Shown here: one piece after another, positions 44,818 through 54,236 of the stretch
How the letters are laid out: every line of letters begins with the position of its first letter
Numbering within the stretch: position 1 is the first letter of the stretch
NCBI RefSeq assembly: GCF_900220975.1
Contig: NZ_OBQD01000006.1
Location: forward strand, 1-64,000
Origin: Rhizobium subbaraonis
Lineage (GTDB): Bacteria; Pseudomonadota; Alphaproteobacteria; Rhizobiales; Rhizobiaceae
Length of the DNA stretch: 64,000 nucleotides
Direction of reading: 5' to 3'
Notes under the pieces: generated by a model
Seen by the model: only the letters and a program-made list of their open reading frames with translations
Told to the model about the DNA's origin: nothing
Databases searched by the model: none
Translations under genes and position numbers: made by a program

Positions 44818-46185
44818 TCACGCCGCGGCCGCCACGACGCGGTTCCGGCCACCGCGCTTGGCCTCATAGAGCGCATTGTCTGCGCGCTTCAGCAGTGTCT
44901 CCGGGCTGTCGCTTTGCGGCGATAGCGTGGCGATCCCCATAGACGCCGTTAGCTGCAGGGGAACGGCGACGTCGCCGAGCCGGAACGGCTCCTGCTCGAT
45001 CGCCATGCGCAGCCGCTCGGCGACGACGGCGGCCGTTTCGGGCGGGGTATCCGGCATCACGAGCACGAATTCCTCGCCACCATAGCGGCAGGCAAGATCG
45101 GCGCCGCGCACGGCCGAACGCAACCTGCTGGCGAATTCGCGCAACACCGCATCGCCGACATCGTGGCCATAGGTGTCGTTGATCAGCTTGAAGCGGTCGA
45201 TATCGGTCATGCAGATCGACATCGCGCGCCCCCGGGCCACGGAGCGGTCGATCAGCAGCTTGAGGTGGCTGTCGAGGTACCTTCGATTGTGCAGGCCCGT
45301 CAGGCCGTCGGTCACGGCCAGTTCGATCGATTGCTTGACGCTGGAGCGCAGGCGGTCGTTGTACCGCTTGCGGCGAATCTGGGTGAGGCTGCGGGCCAGA
45401 AGCTCGTTGGGCTCGATCGGGCGCACGAGGTAGTCCGTCACGCCGAGGTCGAGTGCGCGGACGATCATGTCGTCATGGCCCTGCTCGGCGATCAGAAGGA
45501 TCGGCAGGTAGCGCGTGCGCTCAAGCGAGCGCAGTTGCGAGCAGAGACGAAGCGGATCGTATTCGGCGAAGTTCGCGTTGACGATCACCAGTTCGAACGG
45601 CTTCTCCGCGGCCTCGAAGAGCGCTGCCTGCGGGTCCGACATGCAGGTCACGTCAGCAACGGGTCTCAAGGCGCGGACGATGCGCTCCTGGGAACTGCCG
45701 CGCCCGTCCACCAACAGGATCGAGCCCGGCTCGTCCCCGAGCGCGCCACCGAGCGAAGGATCCATCCCGAGCGCCTCGGCAGCGGCCGCGCGCACGCGAA
45801 GCTCGTCTGTCAGGGTCTTCAGCCGGACGAGGCTCTTGACGCGCGACATCAGCTGGAGGTCGTTGACGGGCTTGGTCAGGAAATCGTCCGCCCCGGCCTT
45901 CAACCCCCGCACCCGGTCGGAAGGCTGGTCCAGTGCGGTGACCATCACCACGGGGATATGCGCAGTGCGCGGATTTTCCTTCAGCCGCTCGCAGACCTCG
46001 AAGCCGTCGATCCCCGGCATCATCACGTCGAGCAGGATGAGATCCACCTGTGTACGCTCGCAGATCGCCAGCGCGTCGAAACCGTTTGCCGCCGTCAGCA
46101 CGTCGAAATATTCCGCCAGGAGCCGCGCTTCCAGCAGCTTCACGTTTGCAGGAATATCATCGACGACGAGAATGCGTGCTGTCAT
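44818..46185 (-). CDS. pleD: PleD response regulator, diguanylate cyclase
   Basis: Makes cyclic di-GMP in the cell cycle. The 455-residue protein has a receiver domain with phospho-acceptor Asp in LILLDVMMPG (about residue 53), a second receiver-like adaptor (about 150-270) and a GGDEF domain with active site GGEEF. The inhibitory I-site RxxD (RGAD) stands five residues before it, so product feedback is expected. It lies 16 bp downstream of divK, as in Caulobacter and rhizobia. Confidence 0.96.
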   Translation of the reverse strand: MTARILVVDDIPANVKLLEARLLAEYFDVLTAANGFDALAICERTQVDLILLDVMMPGIDGFEVCERLKENPRTAHIPVVMVTALDQPSDRVRGLKAGADDFLTKPVNDLQLMSRVKSLVRLKTLTDELRVRAAAAEALGMDPSLGGALGDEPGSILLVDGRGSSQERIVRALRPVADVTCMSDPQAALFEAAEKPFELVIVNANFAEYDPLRLCSQLRSLERTRYLPILLIAEQGHDDMIVRALDLGVTDYLVRPIEPNELLARSLTQIRRKRYNDRLRSSVKQSIELAVTDGLTGLHNRRYLDSHLKLLIDRSVARGRAMSICMTDIDRFKLINDTYGHDVGDAVLREFASRLRSAVRGADLACRYGGEEFVLVMPDTPPETAAVVAERLRMAIEQEPFRLGDVAVPLQLTASMGIATLSPQSDSPETLLKRADNALYEAKRGGRNRVVAAAA

Positions 46186-46201
46186 GGGTGCGGATCCGGC
46201 C

Positions 46202-46573
46202 TCATGCGTCGCCCAGATAGGTCTTTATGGTCTCGATGAACTTCGGCACCGAGATAGGCTTGGAGACATAGGCCTCGCATCCCCCCTGGCGGATGCGCTC
46301 CTCGTCGCCCTTCATCGCGAACGCGGTGACGGCGATCACGGGGATGACATGAAGTTCGTCGTCCTCCTTCAGCCACTTCGTGACCTCGAGGCCCGACACT
46401 TCCGGCAGTTGGATGTCCATCAGGATCAGATCGGGACGATAACGGCGGGCAAGATCAAGCGCCTCCATTCCGTTCCGGGTCTGGATGGTGCTGTAGCCGG
46501 AAGCCTCGATGAGGTCCCGGAAGAGCTTCATGTTCAGCTCGTTGTCCTCGACTATCATCACCTGCTTCGGCAT
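46202..46573 (-). CDS. divK: DivK single-domain response regulator
   Basis: Cell-fate signalling protein of the DivJ/PleC-CtrA pathway. The 123-residue receiver has the acidic pair in [11 protein letters not shown], acceptor Asp in [13 protein letters not shown], Thr in [12 protein letters not shown] and Lys in [11 protein letters not shown] 46573 gives the standard length; the longer upstream frame is not protein-like. Same transcription unit as pleD (16-bp gap). Confidence 0.96.
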   Translation of the reverse strand: MPKQVMIVEDNELNMKLFRDLIEASGYSTIQTRNGMEALDLARRYRPDLILMDIQLPEVSGLEVTKWLKEDDELHVIPVIAVTAFAMKGDEERIRQGGCEAYVSKPISVPKFIETIKTYLGDA

Positions 46574-46714
46574 CAGACGTCCCTGCCCCTCACTCCAGCT
46601 TTGCAACGCCCCTCGAGACATATAAGTTGCGACAATGCCGTATTCACCCAGCGCGATCCCTGCGATAGTAGCGGCATTTGGTTGACTAAAAGGTAACTTT
46701 TCCGGGAAACTGCC

Positions 46715-47011
46715 ATGCAAAGCCAAAAAGATACAACGGCTAACGACGCCGAATCGACAGCCGTGTCCGTCCTTGCCTGGCTGGCTGGCGAGCCCGAGCA
46801 TTTTTCGCGCTTCCTGTCGCTCACCGGCATGGCGCCGGCGGATCTGCGCGCGGCTGCGGGAAATCGCAGCTTCCTTGCCGGCCTCGTCGAATTCCTCATG
46901 GGCCACGAACCGACGCTGATGGCGTTCTGCGAGGCGACGGAAACCAAGCCGGAAACGGTGGTGCGCGCCCACACCGCGCTGACGGGCGGTGCAAATGCAG
47001 GCGGCTGGTGA
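46715..47011 (+). CDS. DUF3572 protein
   Basis: A 98-residue helical protein with the DUF3572 pattern ([60 protein letters not shown]). Conserved in alphaproteobacteria, function unknown. It is divergent from divK and overlaps the HAD-like gene by four bases. Confidence 0.88.
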   Translation: MQSQKDTTANDAESTAVSVLAWLAGEPEHFSRFLSLTGMAPADLRAAAGNRSFLAGLVEFLMGHEPTLMAFCEATETKPETVVRAHTALTGGANAGGW

Positions 47012-47670
47012 TGAACGCGCCTGATTTCATGTCCCTTGAAAAGCTCCGCCTGGCGGACCGGCCGCTCATCGTCTGCGATGTCGACGAGGTCGTCCTGGAG
47101 TATCTGACGCCCTTCACAGCCTTCCTGCGTTCGCGCGACCACGACCTCTTGCCGCGCTCCTTCCGCCTGCACGGCAATATCGTCGAGCGCGGCACGGGTA
47201 GCGTCGCCCTCGATGCCGTGGTCGATGCGCTGCAGGAGGAGTTCTTCGCGGCACAGGAGCATTGGCAAACGCCGGCGGCACTCGCCGTCGAGACGCTGAT
47301 GGCGCTCGGGCGGGACGCGGACATCGTCTTCCTCACCGCCATGCCGCCGCGCCATGCCGAAGCGCGCCGCCGGTTGCTGCAGCGGATCGGCCTGACCTTC
47401 CCGATGGTGGCGACAGAGGCGGCGAAAGGCCCGGTGGTCCACGCCCTCCATGGCGGCCGCCCGCTGCCCGTCGCCTTCATCGACGACATCCACTACAACC
47501 ACCGCTCGGTCGGCGAGAGCGTGCCCGACGCCCTGCTCGTGCGGCTGATGGCGAACCAGGTCTTTCTCGCGATGGCGCCGGACCCGGGCGAACGGGTCTG
47601 TTGCGCGACGTGCTGGAACGAGGCCGACCGCCTGATCCGCGCGCACTTCCAGGGCGTGCGCCGCTCCTGA
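47008..47670 (+). CDS. HAD-like hydrolase of unknown substrate
   Basis: A 220-residue protein with HAD-type motifs: [17 protein letters not shown] (nucleophile DxD), [16 protein letters not shown] (motif II Thr), AKGPVVHAL (Lys) and [14 protein letters not shown] (motif IV DD). A CxxC (CCATC) lies near the C-terminus. It overlaps DUF3572 by 4 bp; GTG 47008 or the adjacent ATG 47011 may start it. The fixed pairing suggests a shared job. Confidence 0.78.
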   Translation: MMNAPDFMSLEKLRLADRPLIVCDVDEVVLEYLTPFTAFLRSRDHDLLPRSFRLHGNIVERGTGSVALDAVVDALQEEFFAAQEHWQTPAALAVETLMALGRDADIVFLTAMPPRHAEARRRLLQRIGLTFPMVATEAAKGPVVHALHGGRPLPVAFIDDIHYNHRSVGESVPDALLVRLMANQVFLAMAPDPGERVCCATCWNEADRLIRAHFQGVRRS

Positions 47671-47774
47671 TGGGCGCAGCGCGCGGGCGGGGAAGCGAAA
47701 TGCGGCTGCAGCAGACATAAGCTTCTCTTTTCGACGGGCTTGAGACTCACGATCTTAGGCGCTAATGTCCAAAT

Positions 47775-47789
47775 GTTCAACGTTTGTTC
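47775..47789 (+). promoter_or_regulatory. Alphaproteobacterial LexA box before dinB
   Basis: GTTC-AACGTTT-GTTC, an exact GTTC-N7-GTTC site, seven bases before the dinB start codon. It predicts SOS induction. Confidence 0.85.
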
Positions 47790-47795
47790 CGATCG

Positions 47796-49082
47796 ATGCA
47801 GGCTGACGAGATACGCCATCCGGGATTTTGTCGCGATTGCCTGGTCGGGCAGCCGCCTAAGCAGCGCCGTTGCCGGAAATGCGGCAGCCCCCGGCTGATC
47901 TATCATGACGAACTCTACGGCCTGACGCTGGCGCACATCGACTGCGACGCCTTCTACGCCTCGATCGAAAAGCGCGACAATCCGGAGCTTGCCGACAAGC
48001 CGGTGATCATCGGCGGCGGCAAGCGCGGGGTCGTCTCCACCGCCTGCTACATCGCCCGCATCCACGGCGTGCGTTCGGCGATGCCCATGTTCAAGGCACT
48101 CGAGGCCTGTCCGCAGGCCGTCGTCGTCAAGCCCGACATGGAGAAATACGTGCGCGTCGGCCGGCAGATCCGATCCATGATGGAGGAACTTACGCCGCTC
48201 GTGCAGCCGCTTTCCATCGACGAGGCGTTCCTGGAGTTGAAGGGAACCGAACGCCTGCACCATGACCCGCCCGCCCGCGTGCTGGCCCGCTTTGCGAAGC
48301 GCGTCGAACAGGAGGTGGGGATTACGATTTCCGTCGGCCTTTCCTACTGCAAATTTCTGGCAAAGGTTGCTTCCGACCTGCAGAAGCCGCGCGGCTTTTC
48401 CGTCATCGGCCAGGCGGAGGCGCTGGAATTCCTGCGGGCCCGCTCGGTGCGGCTGATCTGGGGGGTGGGCAAGGCGTTCGCCGAGACGCTGGAGCGGGAT
48501 GGTATCCGCGAAATCGGCCAGTTGCAGACGATGGAGGAGACCGAACTGATGCGCCGCTACGGCGTGATGGGAAAGCGGCTCTACAATCTCTCGCGCGGAC
48601 AGGACGACCGCCAGGTGCACCTGAACGACGCAGCGAAGAGCGTATCCTCCGAGACGACATTTTTCGACGACATTTCCGCCTATGACGACCTCGTCACCCA
48701 CTTGCGGCGCCTGGCCGAACAGGTGGCGACGAGACTGCGCAAGGCCGACATCGCCGGCCAGACCGTGGTGCTGAAACTGAAGACGGCGGACTTCAAGAGC
48801 CGCACGCGCAATCGCAAGCTGGAAGATCCAACCATGCTGGCCGACCGCATCTTCCGCATCGGCATGGAGCTTCTGAAGAAGGAGGCGGACGGGACCAAGT
48901 TCCGGCTCATTGGCATCGGCGTCTCCGACCTCTGCGATCCACAGCGCGCCGATCCACCCGACCTCGTCGATCCGCTGGCGAGCCGGCGGGCCGCCGCTGA
49001 GGCCGCGGTCAATGTTCTGCGCGACAAGTTCGGCAAGAAGAGCGTGGAGACCGGCTACACTTTCGGCAAGGACAGGCGATAG
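47796..49082 (+). CDS. dinB: DNA polymerase IV with N-terminal zinc-ribbon-like extension
   Basis: Error-prone Y-family polymerase for lesion bypass. From ATG 47796 the product is 428 residues. The palm motifs are intact: [20 protein letters not shown] and [12 protein letters not shown], with [16 protein letters not shown] and the little-finger domain from about 290. The first 45 residues hold two Cys pairs (FCRDCL and CRKCGSP) that look like a zinc ribbon, absent from Escherichia coli DinB. A TTG start at 47784 would lie inside the LexA box and is rejected. Confidence 0.94.
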   Translation: MQADEIRHPGFCRDCLVGQPPKQRRCRKCGSPRLIYHDELYGLTLAHIDCDAFYASIEKRDNPELADKPVIIGGGKRGVVSTACYIARIHGVRSAMPMFKALEACPQAVVVKPDMEKYVRVGRQIRSMMEELTPLVQPLSIDEAFLELKGTERLHHDPPARVLARFAKRVEQEVGITISVGLSYCKFLAKVASDLQKPRGFSVIGQAEALEFLRARSVRLIWGVGKAFAETLERDGIREIGQLQTMEETELMRRYGVMGKRLYNLSRGQDDRQVHLNDAAKSVSSETTFFDDISAYDDLVTHLRRLAEQVATRLRKADIAGQTVVLKLKTADFKSRTRNRKLEDPTMLADRIFRIGMELLKKEADGTKFRLIGIGVSDLCDPQRADPPDLVDPLASRRAAAEAAVNVLRDKFGKKSVETGYTFGKDRR

Positions 49083-49311
49083 CAAGCCAAAGCGCAGTGG
49101 AAAAATGCGGAACTGTAGCAGATGCCACCGGCCTAAAGCGCTACGGCGCCGACAGCTTTGGGCCATACAGTCGATCCCATGTACCGCCTTAGTCGGCGCG
49201 GCACGGGTATGCTATTCTGGTCGGCGACGATCGGATCGCGAAAAGACTTGGTGAAATTCCAAGCCTCGAGGCCGCGGACGGATACAATCGCTATCGAGAG
49301 GAGAACGTCGA

Positions 49312-49545
49312 ATGAACAGCTTCATCTCCAGCATCGCAGCCTGCACCCTGCTCGTTGCAATTTCGGCTGCAGCGCCAGCACATGCAGAAGACATGATGAA
49401 GTCCGACCTTCTGCCTGCTGAAACCACCAACGCCGACGCGATGACGACGGCAGGAACGAAGGCCGATTGCATGCAAAAGGCCGAAATGGAGCAGGACAGC
49501 GTGAAGAAGCAAGAGATGCTGAAGGCTTGCGACGCAATGCAGTGA
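49312..49545 (+). CDS. Small secreted Met/Asp/Lys-rich protein
   Basis: A 77-residue precursor with a clear signal peptide (MNSFISSIAACTLLVAISAA to AHA, cleavage near residue 25). The mature peptide of about 52 residues is rich in Met, Ala, Asp and Lys and has two cysteines (about 53 and 72) that could form one disulfide. GAGGAGA lies 8 bases upstream. No family recognised with confidence. It stands alone between dinB and the quinone oxidoreductase. Confidence 0.7.
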   Translation: MNSFISSIAACTLLVAISAAAPAHAEDMMKSDLLPAETTNADAMTTAGTKADCMQKAEMEQDSVKKQEMLKACDAMQ

Positions 49546-49820
49546 GCCATGCGGTGCCGTCTACAGCGCAGCGAGTGCGGCAGCCGCGACGACCCTGCGA
49601 GGAATGTCCGCGAAACGCCCTGAAGTAGCCGTAGAGCAGTGCCGGCTGCGGTTCGGCAAGTCAGGATTAATCTCGTGAGCCACCCGGCTTGTTGGAGAGC
49701 CAATCAACATATGCAGGGCCGAGTTTTGAAAGCATTGGCGAGACTGTGAACGGCATCGCTACGGTCCACACAAGTTCGATAGCGCCAGGCCCAAACTCTC
49801 CGGGTCTGGCGCTTGCAGCA

Positions 49821-50807
49821 TCATTGAATATCGACAAGCACCTTGCCGACGATCGAGCCTGTTTCCAGGGCTTCGTGAGCCTCGACGATACGATCGAGCG
49901 GAACCTGCATTCCGATTTTCGGAACATATGCCCCGGATGCGATGCAAGCATTTATCGGGTCGATCGCACTGCGCTTGGCCTCGAACGGTACGTTGTAGAT
50001 GAACACGAAGCGAAACACGCATCCGCCGACCATGGCCTTGAGCAGTGGTAGGGAAAGCTCGTCGCTTGCCTGTCCGGTCGCGTAGGAACTGACAACGCCG
50101 CCCTGCGCAAGGCAGGCCATGTTGATCGCGAGATTGGCCTTCAGGTTGACATCCACTATCCGGTCGACGCCGCCGCTATCGGTCTGTGCTTGAATGACGG
50201 CGGGGACATCCTCGTTCAACAGATTGATGACCAAGTCGGCACCTGCTGCCTTTGCAATCTCCACATGGTCGTCGCTGAGCACGGTCGCCGCCACCCAGGC
50301 CCCGGCGTATTTGGCGAGTAGGATGGCGGCCGTTCCGACAACGCCTGCTCCGCCATGAACAAGAACGCGACGTCCCTTGATGTCACCGTCTGCAAACAGG
50401 CATCTGTGAGCGGTCAGCGCAGGAATTCCAAGGCTCGCTCCGATCTCGAAGGTAACACTGCTTGGCAACAGCACGGCATTGGTGGCGGGTACGATCGCGT
50501 ATTCGGCGGCGGTTCCGCTTGCCCGGCCGTTCTGGGCCTCGAAAATCCAGACACGCTCACCAAGCCGACTTTCCGGGACGCCGTCGCCGACTGCATCGAT
50601 GAGGCCGGCCCCGTCCTGATGAGGAATAATTCTCGGGAACGCCATGGTTGACGAAAAGCCTGTGCGGGCCTTGATATCCGTAGGGTTGATGCCGGACACG
50701 TGAATACGGACACGAACCTCCCCCGCACCGGGTTGGGGCGTGGTTATCTCCCCCACGGCGAGGACATCCCGGGCTTCGCCCTGGCGATCGTAGTAAGCAG
50801 CTTTCAT
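49821..50807 (-). CDS. Zinc-free NADPH:quinone oxidoreductase-like MDR protein
   Basis: A 328-residue medium-chain dehydrogenase/reductase from ATG 50807 (GGGAG eight bases upstream). The N-terminal GroES-like fold has VSGINPTDIKARTG; the Rossmann domain shows VHGGAGVVGTAAILLAKYAGA. The catalytic zinc cysteine is absent, which fits a quinone oxidoreductase. Probably reduces quinones or reactive carbonyls. Divergent from an HxlR regulator, its likely controller. Confidence 0.88.
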   Translation of the reverse strand: MKAAYYDRQGEARDVLAVGEITTPQPGAGEVRVRIHVSGINPTDIKARTGFSSTMAFPRIIPHQDGAGLIDAVGDGVPESRLGERVWIFEAQNGRASGTAAEYAIVPATNAVLLPSSVTFEIGASLGIPALTAHRCLFADGDIKGRRVLVHGGAGVVGTAAILLAKYAGAWVAATVLSDDHVEIAKAAGADLVINLLNEDVPAVIQAQTDSGGVDRIVDVNLKANLAINMACLAQGGVVSSYATGQASDELSLPLLKAMVGGCVFRFVFIYNVPFEAKRSAIDPINACIASGAYVPKIGMQVPLDRIVEAHEALETGSIVGKVLVDIQ

Positions 50808-50944
50808 CCTAGTGGCTCCCATCGTTTGGTTAGGCATGCTCGTCGGCGACGATGCATCGCAGGCAAAATCCGCCCATGCAGGCCATTGCGCAAGAAGGGA
50901 AACTTTTTATATATAGGGATAATAAATATACTAATGGGGTTCGG
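50808..50944. promoter_or_regulatory. Divergent promoter region of the oxidoreductase and HxlR genes
   Basis: A 137-bp gap with an A/T-rich core (about 50906-50936, including TTTTTATATATAGGG) unlike the surrounding GC-rich DNA. Such a core between an HxlR regulator and its divergent target is the usual operator site; no exact operator is claimed. Confidence 0.5.
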
Positions 50945-51268
50945 ATGCCCGTTGCAGAAAGCAGATACCGCTGCGCCGTCGAGGCGACCGTTCATGTGGC
51001 GGGCGGCAAATGGAAGCCGATTATCATCCACTATCTGATCGGCGGCACGAAGCGTTTCGGTGAACTCCGCCGCCTGATCGGGGGTATCACGCAACGTTCG
51101 CTGACCTTGCAGTTGCGTGAACTCGAGGAATGCGGCGTGATCACCCGGAAGGTATTCGCGGAGGTGCCGCCGCGCGTCGAATACACGCTGACGGAGTTCG
51201 GATTAACGCTGATACCGGTACTCTCAGCCATGAAGGAGTGGGGAGAGACCTACATCCAGACTCGATAA
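50945..51268 (+). CDS. HxlR-family transcriptional regulator
   Basis: A 107-residue winged-helix protein from ATG 50945: RYRCAVEATVHVAGGKWKPIIIHYL, GTKRFGELRRLIGGITQRSLTLQLRELEECGVITR, and wing VPPRVEYTLTEFG. The family usually senses aldehydes or quinones through a Cys near the N-terminus; Cys10 (SRYRC) is a candidate. It is divergent from the MDR oxidoreductase. The longer upstream frame is not needed. Confidence 0.9.
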   Translation: MPVAESRYRCAVEATVHVAGGKWKPIIIHYLIGGTKRFGELRRLIGGITQRSLTLQLRELEECGVITRKVFAEVPPRVEYTLTEFGLTLIPVLSAMKEWGETYIQTR

Positions 51269-51588
51269 GCAGTACCAACGCCCACTTCCGGCCAGAAACA
51301 GACGCTGACCTCACCTGCTACATCATTCCGCAAATATACAATCACGCTCCCCGGACGGCCTGCGCTTCCGCCGCGCGGCGTCCAGTTCCGCCAGCCTGCG
51401 CTTGCGCAGCACGGGCAACCGCTCCGGAATAGCCTTTTCCTCGAAGACCGCAGCGCCGATCGGATCGCGCCTGGCCCTCGTAGGGCCACCGCCGCTGCGA
51501 ACGGCCGGCGGCGCTTCCTTACTAAAAGCTTCTTTACGATCTCCGTGATAAACTCGCCACTTCCCATGTATTGCGTAAGGACGGGAAC
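51269..51588. other. 320-bp intergenic region before the L,D-transpeptidase
   Basis: No gene is called. On the minus strand one frame ending at 51323 reads in a protein-like, basic way (FEEKAIPERLPVLRKRRLAE) for about 80 codons, but no start codon is visible before it runs into the transpeptidase gene. AAGG at 51577-51580 is the ribosome-binding site of the next gene. Confidence 0.4.
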
Positions 51589-52890
51589 ATGCTTTTGCGT
51601 TTCGCCGCCGGGTTCGGCCTCTTTGCCCTCACCACGACGACCGCACTTGCCGGCGCTATCGAAGGCCCGTTGCAGATCATCGTCTCGCGGGACCTCCAGA
51701 CGCTGAAGGTCTATGACGGCGATACGGTCGTTGCCAGTTCGAACGTGTCGAGTGGCAAGGAGGGGCATACGACGCCGACCGGCATCTTCTCCATCCTGGA
51801 GAAGAAGCGCATGCATCATTCCAACCTCTACGACGACGCGCCCATGCCGTTCATGCAGCGGCTCACCTGGTCCGGCATCGCGCTGCACGCCTCAAGCCAC
51901 GTGCCCGCCTATCCCGCCTCGCATGGCTGCGTGCGCATGCCCGATGCCTTCGCCAAGACGCTCTATCGAATGACCCGGCGCGGCGGCCATGTCCTCATCA
52001 CCGGTGGCGATGCCGCGCCGCGCCGGATCGACCATCCCGGACTGTTTCGGCCGAAAGCGGCACCTGCGGACGAGCGAGAACTCCTCTCCGACGCCTCGCT
52101 GCGACCGACGATCCCGAACGCATCCGAAGGCGCCGTCGAGGTGGCCATGCACATGCCGAAAGAGCCTTCGCCGCAGCCGTTGCTTCAACGGCCCGCAGGC
52201 GATCCGATCCGGATCCTGATTACACGCGCGACGCCGCGCGATGCGATGAGGGACCTGCAGTCCTCGTTGAACGTGCTCGGCTTCGACGCAGGCGCTGCCG
52301 ACGGTGTGGCGGGGCAGAAGACGTCGGAGGCAATCCGCGCATTTCAGACGGCGGAAGGATTGCCGGTGGATGGCAACGCGACGGCCGCGCTGGCGGATGC
52401 CGTTCTGAAGAAGGCCGGGCGGGATGCGCCGTCCAACGGCAGGATCTCGGTGCGCAAGGAGTTCCAGACCATTCTGGAAGCGCCGGTCACGATCAAGGAC
52501 CCGGCGGCGGAACTGGGAACCCAGTTCCTTCTCGCGCGCACAGCCGAGGGCGGCGACGACATCGATTGGTTTGCCGTCACGCTGGACAACCGGCTTCCCA
52601 CTGCGACGCGCCAGCGGCTGGGCCTTGCCGAGGCGGGCTCGATTGCACAGCCATCGTCCGATCCTGTCGCAAGCGTTCTCGACCGCATCGAGGTGCCGGA
52701 CGACGTACGCGAGAAGATCGACGCGATGATCGGCGACGGCGCATCGGTCACGATCACCGACACGGGCTACGAAAGCGAGACCGGCAAAGGCACCGATTTC
52801 ATCACCCTGACGCGACCCGGCCCGCCCGGCGCCTACTCCTATTCGGGTGTCCTTAGCAAGAAGGAATCCTCGATCGTCAGGATCGAGTGA
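51589..52890 (+). CDS. L,D-transpeptidase (YkuD) with peptidoglycan-binding domain
   Basis: Cross-links or modifies peptidoglycan in the periplasm. The 433-residue protein has a signal peptide (cleavage near residue 22), a YkuD domain ending in the catalytic HASSHVPAYPASHGCVRM (SHGCVRM, Cys nucleophile), and a peptidoglycan-binding type 1 domain (RDLQSSLNVLGFDAGAADG, EAIRAFQTAEGLPVDG, about 215-265). The C-terminal 150 residues have no match I know. The ATG at 51589 is preferred over an in-frame TTG six codons earlier. Confidence 0.92.
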   Translation: MLLRFAAGFGLFALTTTTALAGAIEGPLQIIVSRDLQTLKVYDGDTVVASSNVSSGKEGHTTPTGIFSILEKKRMHHSNLYDDAPMPFMQRLTWSGIALHASSHVPAYPASHGCVRMPDAFAKTLYRMTRRGGHVLITGGDAAPRRIDHPGLFRPKAAPADERELLSDASLRPTIPNASEGAVEVAMHMPKEPSPQPLLQRPAGDPIRILITRATPRDAMRDLQSSLNVLGFDAGAADGVAGQKTSEAIRAFQTAEGLPVDGNATAALADAVLKKAGRDAPSNGRISVRKEFQTILEAPVTIKDPAAELGTQFLLARTAEGGDDIDWFAVTLDNRLPTATRQRLGLAEAGSIAQPSSDPVASVLDRIEVPDDVREKIDAMIGDGASVTITDTGYESETGKGTDFITLTRPGPPGAYSYSGVLSKKESSIVRIE

Positions 52891-53015
52891 GCCTATCTGC
52901 CCGTATTTCCTCCTAAAGCGCTGATATGACAGCCTCCCTGTCCGCGTTGTCTTGTCGGCGCGAGGCGCCGGTGCTACGCCACGGCCAGACTTTAGCCATT
53001 GGGAGAGACACCGAG

Positions 53016-54002
53016 ATGAGACACCGCCACTTCGGGCGCACAGCCTTCACCACCACCGATATCGGTTTCGGCGCCTGGCAGATCGGTGGCGCCTGGGGCG
53101 ATGTCAGCGAAGCGGACGGGCGCGCGGCGCTGAACGCAGCGCTCGACGCCGGCATGACCTTCATCGACACCGCCGACGTCTATGGCGACGGCCGTTCGGA
53201 AAAGATCATCGCCGACGTACTGAAGGCGCGCGGCGGCGTACGGCCGATGGTCGCAACGAAAGCCGGCCGGCGGCTTTCGCCGCACGTGGCCGACGGCTAC
53301 AACAAGGCCAACCTCGAAGCCTTCATCGACCGCAGCCTGAAGAACCTCGAGGTCGACTGCCTCGATCTCGTGCAGCTTCATTGCCCGCCGACAGAGGTCC
53401 TTTACAGGCCGGAAGTGTTTGCCGGACTGGAGGAACTGAAGACCGCCGGCAAGATCGCCAACTACGGCGTCAGCGTCGAGAAGGTCGAGGAAGCGCTGAA
53501 GGCGATCGAGTATCCCGGCGTCGTCAGCATCCAGATCATCTATAACATCTTCCGCCAGCGTCCCGCCGACCTGTTCTTCAAAGAAGCCCAGCGGCGCAAC
53601 GTCGCCGTCATCGCCCGCGTGCCGCTGGCAAGCGGCCTTCTGTCCGGCAAGATCACGCGCGACACCACATTCGCGGCCGACGACCACCGCAATTTCAACC
53701 GGCACGGCGAATCCTTCGATGTCGGCGAGACCTTTGCCGGCGTGCCGTTCGACGTCGGATTGCAGGCGGTAGAGGAAATCCGCAAGCTGGTGCCGGCCGG
53801 CGTGGGCATGGCGGCCTTCGCGCTGCGCTGGATCCTGATGAACGATGCCGTCAGCGTCGTTATTCCCGGTGCCCGCAATGCCGCGCAGGCGCAAGCCAAT
53901 GCGAAGGCGGCCGAGCTGGCTCCGCTTTCGGCAGACGTCATGGCAGCCACCGCCGAGATCTACGACCGCCTGATCGCACCCCACGTGCACCAGCGCTGGT
54001 AG
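53016..54002 (+). CDS. Aldo/keto reductase
   Basis: A 328-residue NADPH-dependent TIM-barrel oxidoreductase. The catalytic tetrad is visible: Asp and Tyr in FIDTADVYGDG, Lys in VATKAGRR and His in LVQLHCPP. Cofactor loop ARVPLASGLLSGKITR and VVIPGARN. Substrate unknown. ATG 53016 follows GGGAGAG; the longer frame from 52926 lacks such a site. It stands 125 bp after the transpeptidase. Confidence 0.92.
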   Translation: MRHRHFGRTAFTTTDIGFGAWQIGGAWGDVSEADGRAALNAALDAGMTFIDTADVYGDGRSEKIIADVLKARGGVRPMVATKAGRRLSPHVADGYNKANLEAFIDRSLKNLEVDCLDLVQLHCPPTEVLYRPEVFAGLEELKTAGKIANYGVSVEKVEEALKAIEYPGVVSIQIIYNIFRQRPADLFFKEAQRRNVAVIARVPLASGLLSGKITRDTTFAADDHRNFNRHGESFDVGETFAGVPFDVGLQAVEEIRKLVPAGVGMAAFALRWILMNDAVSVVIPGARNAAQAQANAKAAELAPLSADVMAATAEIYDRLIAPHVHQRW

Positions 54003-54029
54003 GCTGGTCCCCGCGCCTTCGTGGCATTG

Positions 54030-54052
54030 GCGCCTCGCCGGTTGCGAGGCGC
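54030..54052 (+). terminator. Hairpin after the aldo/keto reductase gene
   Basis: A perfect 9-bp stem GCGCCTCGC/GCGAGGCGC with a five-base loop, 28 bp past the stop codon. There is no T-run, so it may only protect the RNA end. Confidence 0.45.
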
Positions 54053-54236
54053 GTTCATCTGCATGATTTCTGCCCGACCCCGTCGCCAGGCGCAGCAACG
54101 AGCGCACGACCAGCGCGCATTTTCGCGCATCAACCTCAGTGATATCAGCTATCACCCCTATCTATTTCGTTTATACTAGGTGCAGCGCTAGGCTTCCCGT
54201 CAGCTTCTCAGAGAGCTCCAGACAAGGGGAACAACC

